A stretch of DNA of 64,000 nt, taken from the NCBI RefSeq assembly GCF_009696265.1, contig NZ_VUMH01000008.1, forward strand, positions 62,001 to 126,000, written 5' to 3'. A model generated the notes under the pieces. It had not been told where the DNA came from, made no database searches, and saw nothing but the letters and a program-made list of their open reading frames with translations. Every line of letters starts with the position of its first letter. Position 1 is the first letter of the stretch. The translations under genes were made by a program, and so were the position numbers. Source of the DNA: Desulfovibrio porci. GTDB taxonomy: Bacteria > Desulfobacterota > Desulfovibrionia > Desulfovibrionales > Desulfovibrionaceae. Shown here piece by piece: positions 1 to 9,177 of the stretch.

Positions 1-356
1 CCGCCGTTGCGCGCCTGGCGCAACAGTTCGCGCTCCAGTTGGGCCGTGAACAGTTCGGCGCTCAGCGTTCCTACCAGGGCATCCGGCGGCATGGCCGACG
101 GCGGCTGTTGCTGTATGTCGGCCCGCAGATCCGCCACGTGCGCCTCCGGGGCGGCGTCAGGCATGGGCAGGGCGCACCACTGGCTCAGGGGAAAAGCGCG
201 GCAGAAGTCCTGCCAGCGCTGTCGGGAAAGGCCGCGTACCAGCCGGACCACCAGCATGGCATTGTCCGGCTGTTCTCCGGCGTCGCCGCAGGCGGCATGC
301 TCCCGCAGGGCCCTCAGTTCGCGGGCCAGGGCCTCAAATTCAGCGTTTTTGCTCAT
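1..356 (-). CDS. Partial protein, possible GGDEF-type diguanylate cyclase (C-terminus outside window)
   Basis: Reads from an ATG at 356 to the window edge, giving 118 residues with no stop. The start overlaps the end of prfB by 17 bases, so it is the next gene of the same minus-strand operon. The visible part is charged and Leu/Ala-rich (MSKNAEFEALAREL...), with no signal peptide or membrane segment, and ends in a segment of the type LSAELFTAQLEREL followed by LRQARNGG. That resembles the short lead-in just before a GGDEF domain, where a helix with ERE(L/I)xRAxRxG precedes the catalytic core. The catalytic motif itself would lie left of position 1, so the assignment is a guess from the lead-in; gene presence is better supported than function. 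Confidence 0.55.
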   Translation of the reverse strand, partial: MSKNAEFEALARELRALREHAACGDAGEQPDNAMLVVRLVRGLSRQRWQDFCRAFPLSQWCALPMPDAAPEAHVADLRADIQQQPPSAMPPDALVGTLSAELFTAQLERELLRQARNG

Positions 357-1453
357 GGCGGTACAAGAGGTAGTCGTGTTGGAACTGGTCGATCTGACCG
401 TCCAGAACCGCATCCACGTCGCCCGATTCCGAACCTGTGCGGTGATCCTTGACCAGACGGTAGGGCTGAAGGGTGTAGGTGCGGATCTGGCTGCCGAAGG
501 CAATGGCGTCCTTGCCGGCGTATTCGGCCTGGCGCTCGGCCTCGCGCTTTTGCAATTCCAGATTGTAAAGGCGGGCGCGCAGGACGCGCAGGGCCGTCTC
601 CTTGTTGTGATGCTGCGATTTCTCGTTCTGGCACTGGGCGGAAATGCCCGTGGGCAAGTGGGTGACGCGCACGGCGGAACTGGTGGTGTTCACACTCTGG
701 CCGCCCGGCCCGCTGGAGCGGAAGATGTCGAAACGCAGATCCGATTCCTTGATATCCAGCTGGATGTCGCCGCCCGCGTCCGGGATCACATCCACTGAAG
801 CGAAGGAGGTGTGCCGGCGGCCCGAGGCGTCGAAGGGCGAAATGCGGATCAGGCGGTGGATGCCGCGTTCACTCTTCAGAAAGCCGAAGGCGTGCGGTCC
901 GGAGATGCGCAGGGTCACGCTCTTGATGCCCGCCTCGTCGCCGGGCAGAAAGTCCATTTCCTCCACGGCGTATTTGCGGCGCGCGGCCCAGCGGGTGTAC
1001 ATGCGCAGCAGCATTTCGGCCCAGTCCTGGGATTCGGTGCCGCCCGCGCCGGGGTGGATTTCCAGAATGGCGTCCCGGCTGTCCTCTTCGGCCGAGAGCA
1101 GCATCACCAGCTCGGTCTCGTCCAGCAGGGCGGCCAGCTCCCGCTGCTGCTGCTCCAGGGATTCCAGGGCTTCCTGGTCTTCGTTTTCCAAAGCCAGGGC
1201 CAGCCATTCCTCCATGTCGTCGCGGCAGGTTTTGAGGCGGTTCAGACGGCCCACCTCGTCTTCCAGACGGCTTTTTTCCTGCAGAATGGGAGTCAGGGCC
1301 TCGGGCTTGTCCCAGGCGCCGGGGCGGGAAATTTCCGCTTCTATGTCGCGCAGGCGCTGTTCGCTGGCAGCGACGTCAAAGACGCCCCCAAAGGTTGTCG
1401 AAACGCTGGGACAAGGGCTGACAGGCGGCGCGCAGATCACTGAGATGCAACAT
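340..1453 (-). CDS. prfB: Peptide chain release factor 2, with programmed +1 frameshift
   Basis: Class I release factor that reads UAA and UGA and triggers peptidyl-tRNA hydrolysis on the ribosome. The main frame holds the catalytic GGQ loop (SSGPGGQSVNTTSS), the SPF codon-recognition tripeptide in RISPFDASGRR, and the usual C-terminus. The real start is an ATG at 1453 in another frame: 25 codons (MLHLSDLR...NLWGRL) run into an in-frame TGA at 1378-1376 set in CTT TGA C, preceded by a TGGGGG Shine-Dalgarno-like stretch, the classic RF2 autoregulatory frameshift signal. Shifting +1 continues as DVAASEQRLRDIEAE. The full product is about 370 residues, normal for RF2. It begins 3 bases after lnt ends and overlaps the next gene by 17 bases. 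Confidence 0.97.
1375..1381 (-). promoter_or_regulatory. RF2 programmed +1 frameshift site (CTTTGAC)
   Basis: On the minus strand the sequence reads TGGGGGCGTCTTTGAC. The slippery CTT codon is followed by the TGA stop and a C, with an internal Shine-Dalgarno-like GGGGG stretch three bases upstream of CTT. When RF2 is scarce, termination at UGA is slow and the ribosome slips +1, so RF2 controls its own synthesis. Mechanism is from family knowledge; all elements are visible. Confidence 0.95.
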
Positions 1454-1455
1454 GG

Positions 1456-3141
1456 TCAATTCTGTGGGGTTGAGGGTGAAGGGCCCGGCTTGCTTTTCCC
1501 GGAAGTGCCGGAGAAGGCGGAAATTTGCGCCCCGCGCGAACCGAAAGCAAGCAGCGCGCAGAAAAGCAGAACCGCCGAAGGAAGCAGCCAGGGCGCGAGG
1601 CGGTGGTAGGGGCTGGGCGCGGTCGTCAATCCGGCCCTGGCCCAAAGGGTTCCGGCCCGGAACTGGCCGCCGCGCGCGGTCACGCGCCCGCGCGGATCCA
1701 CCACAACGGAAATGCCGGTGTTGGTGCCGCGCAGAATCCAGCGGTTCTGCTCCAGGGCGCGCAGCACGGTCAGGTAAAGATGCTGCCGCGCCGCCGGGGT
1801 GTTCCCGAACCAGCCGTCGTTGCTGATGTCCGTCAGAATATTGGCCCCGTCCGCCACGCGGGCCTGGGCAAGCCAAGGGAATATGCCTTCATAGCAGATG
1901 AGCATGCCCAGGGCAAGATTGCCGTGACGCAGGGGGGCCGTGGCCGTGCCCGTCTCATAGACGCCCACGCCCTGAAGCAGAGCCTGGAGAAAGCCCCAGT
2001 TCAGCCATTCCGGCAGGTACTCGCCGAAAGGCACCAGATGTTCCTTGTCGTAATAGCCCACGGTCTCGCCGTCGGGACCCAGCAGAAAAGCCCGGTTGAA
2101 GATGGCCGGTTCGGCCTGTCCCGGCCGTCGTTCCACGCCCGGCGCGCCGAAAAGCAGGGGACTGTGAGCCGTCAGCGCCATGTCGCGCACCAGGACAGCC
2201 AGGCGCGGCTTGGTTTCAAAAAAGAAGGGCAGGGCGGTTTCCGGCCAGACGATGAGCGGCCTGGCGTCCGGATCCGAAGCCTTGTCCGCGCCCTGGCCCG
2301 TGCCCGTATCAGCGACGGTCCGCGCGGCCAGGCCCGCGCGGGTCAGGCTCAGATAGAGCTCCACTGTCTGGCGCTGGAAGGCGGGCAGCCATTTCCGGTT
2401 CTGATCCACATTGCCTTCCACAAAAAGCACGGCCATGCTGTCCGGTCCTGTGGGCGCGGGCTGAAAGGGATGGGCGTCCAGCCGCCAGGCCCCGTAGCCC
2501 AGCAACAGCGCGGCCAGCCCCAGACCGGCGGCCAGACGGCGCGGAAAAAAATGCCGTTGCGTTGCCGACGGCAGGCTGAAGAGGCAGAGCAGGGCGGCCA
2601 GCAGCCAGCAGCCTCCCAGCGCGTATGCGCCCAGCGTGTCGGCGGCCTGGATCAGCTGGGGCCAGACGGCCAGAGCTCCGGCCAGAGGCAGCCAGGGAAA
2701 GCCCAGAGCCAGCGCATAGCAGGCCTCCAGCAGATACCAGAGCAGGGCCAGCAGCAGGGCCAGCGTCAGCGGCGGCCGGGCGCGCAGCAGATATGCGGCC
2801 AGGGAAAACAGACCGCCCGCGCTGGCCAGACAGGACGCGATGAACAGGGCGCAAGGCACGGCCAGAAGCCAGGGCAGGCCGCCCACATTGTGCACGGGCA
2901 GGGTCAGCCAGTAGAGGACCGCCGTGCCTCCGGCCAGACTGACCAGCCAGCCCCGGCGCAGGGCCGCCATGCGGCCGGGCGCGCGCAGACCCAGCACGGC
3001 CAGGGCTACGGGCCAGAGCAGGACCAGAGGCGGCAGGCTCAGCAGATCATTGGGAAAACCCAGCCAGAGGGCCAGGGCTCCGGCCAGCCCCCAGCACAGA
3101 TCCCGAAGCGGCGGCAGGGGGCGCGTGCGCGTCATATTCAT
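1456..3141 (-). CDS. lnt: Apolipoprotein N-acyltransferase
   Basis: Inner-membrane enzyme that adds the third acyl chain to the N-terminal cysteine of lipoproteins. 561 residues. The N-terminal ~220 residues hold a run of hydrophobic membrane segments; the C-terminal half is a carbon-nitrogen hydrolase (nitrilase-like) domain. Catalytic-triad regions are visible: Glu in WPETALPFFF, Lys in the region around YDKEHLVPFGEYLP, and Cys in LGMLICYEGIFPW. The trailing ISNDGWFGNTPA block is also diagnostic. A final hydrophobic helix near residues 525-545 returns to the membrane. It sits between the CorC-like gene and prfB with 2-base gaps, so the three are probably cotranscribed. Confidence 0.95.
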   Translation of the reverse strand: MNMTRTRPLPPLRDLCWGLAGALALWLGFPNDLLSLPPLVLLWPVALAVLGLRAPGRMAALRRGWLVSLAGGTAVLYWLTLPVHNVGGLPWLLAVPCALFIASCLASAGGLFSLAAYLLRARPPLTLALLLALLWYLLEACYALALGFPWLPLAGALAVWPQLIQAADTLGAYALGGCWLLAALLCLFSLPSATQRHFFPRRLAAGLGLAALLLGYGAWRLDAHPFQPAPTGPDSMAVLFVEGNVDQNRKWLPAFQRQTVELYLSLTRAGLAARTVADTGTGQGADKASDPDARPLIVWPETALPFFFETKPRLAVLVRDMALTAHSPLLFGAPGVERRPGQAEPAIFNRAFLLGPDGETVGYYDKEHLVPFGEYLPEWLNWGFLQALLQGVGVYETGTATAPLRHGNLALGMLICYEGIFPWLAQARVADGANILTDISNDGWFGNTPAARQHLYLTVLRALEQNRWILRGTNTGISVVVDPRGRVTARGGQFRAGTLWARAGLTTAPSPYHRLAPWLLPSAVLLFCALLAFGSRGAQISAFSGTSGKSKPGPSPSTPQN

Positions 3142-3143
3142 GT

Positions 3144-4004
3144 TCAGGCATTGTCCCCGTCGGCGTCCGTGTCCTGCGCGGCCCTGTCGGCGGGTTCCAT
3201 GCGCAGCAGACGGATCAGCTTCTTGTCCGCGTCCAGCACCGTAAAGGTCCAGCCGTGCAGGGTGAAGGTTTCGCCGGGGCCGGGCACGTGCCCGGCTTCC
3301 ATGCTCAGATAGCCGCCGATGGTGTCCACCTCGTCGGAAACCAGGTCCACGCCCAGTTCCTCCAGGTCTTCCAGCAGGGCGCGGCCCGTGAGTTCGTAGA
3401 CATTGTCGCCCAGGGGGCGGATGTCCTCCTGGCGGGGAGTGTCGTGCTCGTCCTCGATGTCGCCCACGATTTCCTCCAGCACGTCCTCAATGGTGATCAG
3501 GCCGGAGGTGCCGCCGTATTCGTCCAGGGCGATGGCGATATGCTGCTTGCGGGCGCGGAATTCCTGCAGAAGGGTGCGGATGGGCTTGGTTTCCGGCACG
3601 AAAAAGGGTTCGCGCATGACCGCCGCCACCGGAGGATGCTCCCCGGCCGGTTCGATGAGACAGCGCAGCAGATCCTTGGCGTGCAGGATGCCCACCATAT
3701 TGTCGCGGGTGTCTTTGTACACGGGGATGCGGGAGTGCCCGGAATCCACGATGACGCGCGCCACCTCGGGCAGGGGCATGTCGTCGGGCACGCAGTCGAT
3801 ATCGGTGCGGGGAATCATGGTGTCCTGCACCTGAAGATCGTTGAAGCGCAGGATGCCCAGCAGCATGGACTCTTCGTCCGGTTCGACCTCGCCTTCGGCT
3901 CTGGCTTCAAGAATGGCTTTTTCCAGGGATTCTTCGTCGTCGTGCCCGAAAAATCTGCTCAGGCGCGACCAGATGGTACTATGACCGTCGGAGCCTCCGT
4001 CCAA
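3144..4004 (-). CDS. CorC/HlyC-family CBS-domain protein
   Basis: Cytoplasmic protein with a CBS pair followed by a CorC_HlyC (transporter-associated) domain; relatives are linked to divalent-cation efflux or to rRNA/membrane quality control and often sit next to lnt, as here. Visible: [13 protein letters not shown] at the start of the first CBS motif, [11 protein letters not shown] in the second, [28 protein letters not shown] between domains, and a C-terminal [18 protein letters not shown] segment. I start it at a TTG at 4004, because a full AAGGAGGT ribosome site lies five bases upstream; that gives 286 residues. A longer reading from 4097 would add a Pro/Arg-rich N-terminus that spans this ribosome site. 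No membrane segment is present. Confidence 0.9.
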   Translation of the reverse strand: MDGGSDGHSTIWSRLSRFFGHDDEESLEKAILEARAEGEVEPDEESMLLGILRFNDLQVQDTMIPRTDIDCVPDDMPLPEVARVIVDSGHSRIPVYKDTRDNMVGILHAKDLLRCLIEPAGEHPPVAAVMREPFFVPETKPIRTLLQEFRARKQHIAIALDEYGGTSGLITIEDVLEEIVGDIEDEHDTPRQEDIRPLGDNVYELTGRALLEDLEELGVDLVSDEVDTIGGYLSMEAGHVPGPGETFTLHGWTFTVLDADKKLIRLLRMEPADRAAQDTDADGDNA

Positions 4005-4110
4005 AATAACCTCCTTGTTTGGGCGCGGATCTGCGGGTTCAGGTTTCGCGCGGCCGGGACGCGGGCGTCGCGCGGCCGGGCAAAACGGCGTTTTCAATGC
4101 GAAAACGTCC

Positions 4111-5046
4111 TCAGAGCAGTTTGCGCTGTTCCATATCCATGCGCATGACCCACTGGGTGATGGGCCCCACCCCTCGGGACGGGGAACTGTGGAACCAGTG
4201 GATCTCGGCTTTGCCCTGTTCCAGCACGGCCCAGTTGGTGAACTCCACCCCCAGAATCAGCGCGGGCGCGGGGCCCTCCACCGTGCGGGCGTTGATGACT
4301 TCGCAGGTGCACCAGAACGTGACGAGCTTCTCGCCTTTTTTATCCATGGCATAGATGACAAGACAGAGTAGCTGCGAACCTTTGTCCAGGTCAACAGGCC
4401 GCGTTTCCGCATCTTCCATCTGGAAGCGCAGGGCCATGCCCGTGGCGGAGACGTTTTCCACCTGTACGGGTTCGTTCTTCATGCCCAGCTTGTAGTGCAT
4501 GACCGGGCGGCCGATTTCGCCCGTGGTGCGGGGAATGGGCCTGCCCGGTTCAATGGACCAGACGCCGATGACCCGCACCGCCTCTTTGTGAGGTTTGACG
4601 CGGATGAAATTGCGTTTCTGTCCAACTTCCAGATCCGTGGGCGCGGCGATGCCGATACGGGATTTTTCGCGTCCGGCCTCCACCGTCTGGATGGCGGAGC
4701 GGAATTTGTAAAAAATGGGGCCTTCCGGCAGGCTGACGCGAAAATAGACGTCCACCGGGGTGCCCGTCCATTCTTTGGAAACGTAGGCCAGCACTTCCAT
4801 ATCCAGGCTTGCGGCGTCCTGCTGGAGCAATGTGGCGGAGAGCCCTTTTTTGTTGGTCTCATTGTCCAGCACTTTCAGATCGAAAATTTCGTTCTGTTCC
4901 TGGGCGGTCTGGAGCATTTGGCGGATCACGTTTTTGCGGCGCTTCTCCTGTCTGATTTTCTGCAATCGCCCGTTCAGACAGACAAGCAGGAAGCAGAGCG
5001 CCACAAAAAGGCCGCCAAAGATCAAAATGTATTCTTCTGTGCTCAT
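4111..5046 (-). CDS. Membrane-anchored PilZ-domain protein (c-di-GMP receptor candidate)
   Basis: 311 residues from the ATG at 5046. One N-terminal membrane helix (EEYILIFGGLFVALCFLLVC) is followed by a basic stretch and a YcgR-like N-domain. A PilZ domain comes after it: the c-di-GMP-binding RxxxR motif is RNFIR and the second motif is NVSATG, matching (D/N)xSxxG. This predicts a membrane-tethered c-di-GMP sensor acting on motility or envelope functions. A possible GGDEF gene lies at the far end of this gene block, which would fit. The C-terminal segment ending MRMDMEQRKLL is family-specific. Upstream in-frame codons to 5139 lack hydrophobic or domain features, so I use the later start. Confidence 0.88.
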   Translation of the reverse strand: MSTEEYILIFGGLFVALCFLLVCLNGRLQKIRQEKRRKNVIRQMLQTAQEQNEIFDLKVLDNETNKKGLSATLLQQDAASLDMEVLAYVSKEWTGTPVDVYFRVSLPEGPIFYKFRSAIQTVEAGREKSRIGIAAPTDLEVGQKRNFIRVKPHKEAVRVIGVWSIEPGRPIPRTTGEIGRPVMHYKLGMKNEPVQVENVSATGMALRFQMEDAETRPVDLDKGSQLLCLVIYAMDKKGEKLVTFWCTCEVINARTVEGPAPALILGVEFTNWAVLEQGKAEIHWFHSSPSRGVGPITQWVMRMDMEQRKLL

Positions 5047-5160
5047 TGTGGGGCCACCGGAGTATAATCCAGAATATGTGTCACGCCTGAACCGCTGCCG
5101 GAATTTGCGCGTAAATTCCGATGGAACAACATGACGCAACGTCGCGTGTTCCGGCTGAGA

Positions 5161-7104
5161 TTATGAAGAGACGCCGTTCCGGGGCTGTGGCCGCCGGGCC
5201 GGGCGCAAGAGCCCCAGTTTGTGCAAATGTATTTCCAGACAGGCCACCGCCGCCGGAGTCACTCCGGAAATGCGGCCGGCCTGCCCCAGGTTCAGGGGGC
5301 GCACACGGCTGAGCTTTTCTTCCACTTCACGGGAGAGTCCCGCCACTCTGGCATAATCCAAATCCGAGGGCAAGGCCGTGGACTCCAGTTTTGCCGTACG
5401 CTCGATGAGCGCGCGCTGGCGTTCCAGATAGCCGGCGTATTTAATGTCCGTCTGTACGCCTTCGCAGACGGCCCGGCCGCAACGCGCCAGTTCGTCGGCC
5501 AGTTCCGCTCCCGGAACCGGGGAAAGCCCCGGCGCGTCCGCCAGCGCGGCGGCCAGCCGTTCCAGATCCATATCCGGACGGCGCAGCACTTCCGCCAGGC
5601 TGCGGCCCGGCGGCAGCAGGGCCTGGTCGCGGTCCGCCTCCCGCCTGTCGGTGGGAATGCGTGTTTCCTCAAGCCGTTTTCTGAGACGTTCCGCGTTGTC
5701 CCGTTTTATGCAAAAAACGCGCCAGTGCGCGTCGTCCACCAGGCCCAAGCCGCGGCCCAACGGGGTCAGGCGGGCGTCGGCATTGTCCTCGCGCAGGAGC
5801 AGGCGGTGCTCGGCGCGGGAAGTGAACATGCGGTAGGGCTCCTGTGTGCCCAGGGTCACCAGGTCGTCCGCCAGCACGGCCATGTAGGCTTCGTCCCGGC
5901 CCGGCGCGAAAGGCGGCAGATTTTTCTCGGCGCAGGCGATGTTCAGGGCGGCCCAGAGGCCTTGCGCCGCCGCTTCCTCATAGCCGGAAGTGCCGTTGAT
6001 CTGCCCGGCCAGCCAGAGGCCCGGCACGGCCTTGCTTTCGAAGGTGGGGCGCAGTTGCACGGGGTTCACGTAATCATATTCGATGGCGTAGCCCGGCCGG
6101 GCCATGACGACCCCCTCCAGGCCGGGGATGCTGCGCAGCATGGCCATCTGCACGTCCAGAGGCAGGCTGGTGGAAATGCCGTTGGCATACACCTCCGCGC
6201 TGTCCAGGCCTTCCGGCTCCAGAAAAATCTGGTGCCGCTCCCGTTGGGGGAAGCGGGCCACCTTGTCTTCGATGGACGGGCAGTAGCGCGCGCCCACGCC
6301 CTGGATCACGCCGGTGAACAGGGGCGAACGGTCGAAGCCGCCCCGGATGATTTCGTGGGTGCGGGCTGTGGTCCAGGTGATGTGGCAGGAAACCTGCGGC
6401 AGAACCGGACCGGGCCCGTGAAAGCTGAAGGCGGGCGGAGGCATGTCCCCGCGTTGTTCCTCCAGACGGGAAAAATCAATGGAGGCGCGCAGCAGGCGCG
6501 GCGTGGTGCCGGTTTTCAGGCGGCCCAGTTCCAGACCCAGAGCGCGCAGGCTGTCGGAAAGGCCCAGAGCCGGAGCGTCGCCCAGACGGCCGCCGGGCAG
6601 ATTGGTCAGGCCGATGTGGATGCGTCCGTCCAGAAAGGTGCCGGTGGTCAGCAGCACGTGCCGGGCCGCGAACTCCAGCCCCTGGGCCGTGCGCACGCCC
6701 GCGACGCGGCCCGCCGCCGTGATGACGTCCGTGACCGTATCCTGCCAGAGACGCAGGCCGGGCGTGGCGTAAAGCGTCTTTTTCAGGGCGCGCTGATAGG
6801 CTTCGCGGTCGATCTGGGCGCGCGTGGCGCGCACGGCCGGGCCCTTGCTCATGTTCAAGGTGCGGAACTGAATGCCCGCCGCGTCGGCCCAGAGCCCCAT
6901 CATGCCGCCGAGGGCGTCGATTTCGCGCACCATGTGACCCTTGGCCAGGCCGCCGATGGCCGGATTGCACGAGAGGTAGCCCAGCCGGTCCAGATTGCCG
7001 CTGACCAGCAGCACGCTGAAACCCAGCTTGGCCAGAGCCACGGCGGCTTCGGAACCGGCGTGGCCGCCGCCGGCGATGATGCAGTCAAAACCGGCGTCAG
7101 GCAT
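5161..7104 (-). CDS. mnmG: tRNA uridine-5-carboxymethylaminomethyl modification enzyme MnmG
   Basis: FAD-dependent partner of MnmE that installs the cmnm5 group at wobble uridine 34 of certain tRNAs. The dinucleotide-binding motif is [13 protein letters not shown] at residues 8-20, followed by the signature [19 protein letters not shown]. Further family blocks are [54 protein letters not shown] and [18 protein letters not shown]. The ATG at 7104 gives 647 residues, normal for the family; upstream in-frame codons belong to the overlapping peptidase gene. Its start overlaps the stop of that gene by 8 bases, indicating translational coupling. Confidence 0.96.
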   Translation of the reverse strand: MPDAGFDCIIAGGGHAGSEAAVALAKLGFSVLLVSGNLDRLGYLSCNPAIGGLAKGHMVREIDALGGMMGLWADAAGIQFRTLNMSKGPAVRATRAQIDREAYQRALKKTLYATPGLRLWQDTVTDVITAAGRVAGVRTAQGLEFAARHVLLTTGTFLDGRIHIGLTNLPGGRLGDAPALGLSDSLRALGLELGRLKTGTTPRLLRASIDFSRLEEQRGDMPPPAFSFHGPGPVLPQVSCHITWTTARTHEIIRGGFDRSPLFTGVIQGVGARYCPSIEDKVARFPQRERHQIFLEPEGLDSAEVYANGISTSLPLDVQMAMLRSIPGLEGVVMARPGYAIEYDYVNPVQLRPTFESKAVPGLWLAGQINGTSGYEEAAAQGLWAALNIACAEKNLPPFAPGRDEAYMAVLADDLVTLGTQEPYRMFTSRAEHRLLLREDNADARLTPLGRGLGLVDDAHWRVFCIKRDNAERLRKRLEETRIPTDRREADRDQALLPPGRSLAEVLRRPDMDLERLAAALADAPGLSPVPGAELADELARCGRAVCEGVQTDIKYAGYLERQRALIERTAKLESTALPSDLDYARVAGLSREVEEKLSRVRPLNLGQAGRISGVTPAAVACLEIHLHKLGLLRPARRPQPRNGVSS

Positions 7105-8344
7105 GGGCGTCCCGTTGCATGAGGATATGGGCGAACACCTGGGCGTCCTTGCGGGCGGCGCTGATGGAAGCGCGCTCATCGGGCTGGTGGCAGGTATTCT
7201 GGATACAGGCCCAGACCGCGGCGGGCAGTCCCTTGCGGCGCAGCAGCGCGGCCACCGTGGCCCCGCCGATGCCCACGGGCCGGGCCCGCACGCCGTAAAC
7301 CTGTTCCACGGCCCGCTCCAGCGCCCGCACCACGGGGCTGTTTGCCGGAGCGGCCGAGGCGGGCTGGGCGTGCTCCACATCCACCGTGATCTCCACGCCG
7401 TGGCGCGCGGCCACTGCGGCGGCCAGCCGCCGGGCTTCGGCCAGCACGGCTTCCTGCGGCACGTCCGGCAAAAGGCGGCAGTCCAGGTAGAAAACGTCGC
7501 TGCCGGGCAGGATGTTCACGCTGGGCACATTGGCGTCGTGCTTGCTGGGAACAAAGGTGGAGCAGGGCGGCTTGAACAGCGCGTCCTCCTGCGGAAAGGC
7601 GGCGTACAGACCCTGCCGGCAGGCCAGGACCATGTCCGCGCCGGCCACAAAGGCGTTGCGGCCCTTGTGCGGGGTGGACGCGTGGCACTGGACGCCGATG
7701 GTCCGCACCTTGAGCCAGAGCTGGCTTTTTTCCGCCACTTCAATGAGGTCGCCGCGCGGCGAACCCGCATCCGGCACAATATAAAGGTCCTCGGGCCTGA
7801 ACAGCTCCGGGGAGCGTTCCAGCATGTGGGCCAGGCCGTAATCGCTGCCGGATTCCTCGTCCGCCATGAAGACCAGCCCCAGACTCAGCGCGGGCGTCAC
7901 CTCCTGCCGTCGCAGCTCTTCGGCCAGCAGGAGCATGCTGACGATGGCCTGCTGGTTGTCCTCCACACCGCGCCCGTAAAGCCAGTCGCCTTCGCGCCGG
8001 ACCTGCCAGGGGTCGGAAGTCCAGGCGGCGGGGTCGCCCGGCGGCACCACATCAGTGTGGCCGAAAAGCCAGAGCGTGCGGGAATCCGCACCGGGCAGGC
8101 GGGCCACCAGGTTAGGGCGCAGCCCGTCCGGCACGCGCTCGTCCGGCGCGTCCAGCCGTTGCAGATCGCGCACGCCGCAGGCCTCCAGCCAGCCCGTGAT
8201 CAGCCGGACCTTGGCCAGCTCGCCCCGGCCGCCGTTGTCCGGCCCCAGAGCCTTGCAGGCCGTGAGCGCGCTCTGCAATTCCACCACGCGCTCGTCCCGT
8301 TGCGCCAATCCGGCCAGCAGACCGTCCAGTTCCTGATGTTCCAT
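7097..8344 (-). CDS. M20-family metallopeptidase (ArgE/DapE-like)
   Basis: About 415 residues. Zinc-ligand motifs of the M20 family are visible: [12 protein letters not shown], then [13 protein letters not shown] (bridging Asp), [11 protein letters not shown] (catalytic Glu and ligand), and a C-terminal [11 protein letters not shown] with the last His ligand. The dimerization domain lies between. Members remove an N-acyl group or cleave small amides; the substrate cannot be read from the sequence, and it does not carry enough to call it DapE or ArgE. It is coupled to mnmG by an 8-base overlap. I use the ATG at 8344; a TTG at 8359 is the alternative. Neither has a clear ribosome site, and a stable hairpin ends about 20 bases upstream. 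Confidence 0.88.
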   Translation of the reverse strand: MEHQELDGLLAGLAQRDERVVELQSALTACKALGPDNGGRGELAKVRLITGWLEACGVRDLQRLDAPDERVPDGLRPNLVARLPGADSRTLWLFGHTDVVPPGDPAAWTSDPWQVRREGDWLYGRGVEDNQQAIVSMLLLAEELRRQEVTPALSLGLVFMADEESGSDYGLAHMLERSPELFRPEDLYIVPDAGSPRGDLIEVAEKSQLWLKVRTIGVQCHASTPHKGRNAFVAGADMVLACRQGLYAAFPQEDALFKPPCSTFVPSKHDANVPSVNILPGSDVFYLDCRLLPDVPQEAVLAEARRLAAAVAARHGVEITVDVEHAQPASAAPANSPVVRALERAVEQVYGVRARPVGIGGATVAALLRRKGLPAAVWACIQNTCHQPDERASISAARKDAQVFAHILMQRDAHA

Positions 8345-8362
8345 AATTTTGTCCGACAATAG

Positions 8363-8389
8363 GAAAAGAGGCCGCTTGCGCAGCCTCTT
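8363..8389 (-). terminator. Hairpin with T run just before the M20 start
   Basis: On the minus strand AAGAGGCTGC and GCGGCCTCTT form a 10-bp stem (one G-U pair) around a GCAA loop, and the stem's last bases run into TTTTCC. It would end transcripts of the upstream PxxKW gene. It also lies only about 20 bases before the peptidase start, leaving almost no room for a separate promoter. Confidence 0.55.
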
Positions 8390-8549
8390 GAAAAAATGCT
8401 TTCAAACACTGTCGACATTCAAAAATTTTTTGTCGCCGACAAGGAAAATAAGCTTTTTATGAAGGGAGTGTACTCTTATAGTACTCGACCGGAATAAAAA
8501 GCGAAACTTGACGCTGTCGGCGGCAAAAAAGATTGAATGCCGATAGTGT

Positions 8550-8813
8550 TTAACGGCCCTTGGCGGCGCGCTTCGACGCCTTCAACGGGTTCACCTTGGC
8601 CGCGGCGGCCGTCTGGGCCTTGACGTGGGTGGCGAAGTTACACCGGCCGCCGACCCATTTACTGGCGGGGTTGGGATAGCTGGAGCAGAACTGTTCGCCG
8701 TCGAATTCGCGCACGCGGTCACAGCCGGAGCACTGTTCCACCACAGGGGAAATGACAAAACCGTTGACCACCACGCCTTCAGCGGTCTTGGTGGCATTTT
8801 CCAGAGGACTCAT
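8550..8813 (-). CDS. PxxKW family cysteine-rich protein
   Basis: Small 87-residue protein of a family common in Desulfovibrionaceae and related sulfate reducers. Cysteines are arranged as EQCSGCDRVREFDG, QFCSSYPNPASKW and GRCNFATHVK, with the naming PxxKW tetrad (PASKW). The CxxC plus C...C pattern suggests metal or Fe-S binding, but the function is unknown. The C-terminal tail is Lys/Ala-rich. The start at 8813 has a GGAGG ribosome site 7 bases upstream, and a near-consensus sigma-70 promoter lies about 90 bases upstream, so it appears to be a separately and strongly expressed gene. Confidence 0.85.
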   Translation of the reverse strand: MSPLENATKTAEGVVVNGFVISPVVEQCSGCDRVREFDGEQFCSSYPNPASKWVGGRCNFATHVKAQTAAAAKVNPLKASKRAAKGR

Positions 8814-8899
8814 AGCAAAACCTCCATGCGCCGGAGCGCCCCGAATTTTTCGTATGTTCCGCCGACAGCTCCAAGGGGCCGTCGGACTGAGAGTGGATT

Positions 8900-8927
8900 A
8901 GTATAGGCTGATGCGGGCCGCTGTCAA
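8900..8927 (-). promoter_or_regulatory. Sigma-70-type promoter for the PxxKW gene
   Basis: On the minus strand TTGACA (8927-8922) and TATACT (8905-8900) are separated by 16 bases. The predicted start of transcription is near 8893, giving a leader of about 80 bases to the ATG at 8813. Confidence 0.7.
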
Positions 8928-9177
8928 GAGGGAAGACCGGGCTTTCAGAGTGGAGGTTCTATGCGGGCGTGGCCATCATGCCTAATTCCTGCGAACACAC
9001 CCGACGTAGCCGGGAGGCGGCGGGGGCTGGGGGTGCGGGAATTTTGCAAAATTGGCGATTTTTTCGTACGGGCAAGGCGGATTTTACAAAATAACCGCAA
9101 CAGACAGAAAACCCGAAGCGGAAGCGCTTTCTCTCGCGCTGTCCGCCCCGAACGGATCCGCGACCCGGCGCCGGGCG
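8928..9177. other. Non-coding stretch between PxxKW promoter and deaminase gene
   Basis: With the leader at 8814-8899 this is a 364-base gap. I see no gene, tRNA or clear terminator in it; AT-rich patches with short TTTTGCAAAATT and TTTTACAAAATA stretches lie around 9040-9095. Confidence 0.5.

Noticed and set aside
1525-3312. Long plus-strand open frame opposite lnt (and similar ones opposite mnmG, secD, the M20 gene and the deaminase)
   Set aside because: GC-rich DNA gives long antisense frames. The products are low-complexity Arg/Gln/Gly sequences with no motifs, and the opposite strands encode well-known proteins.
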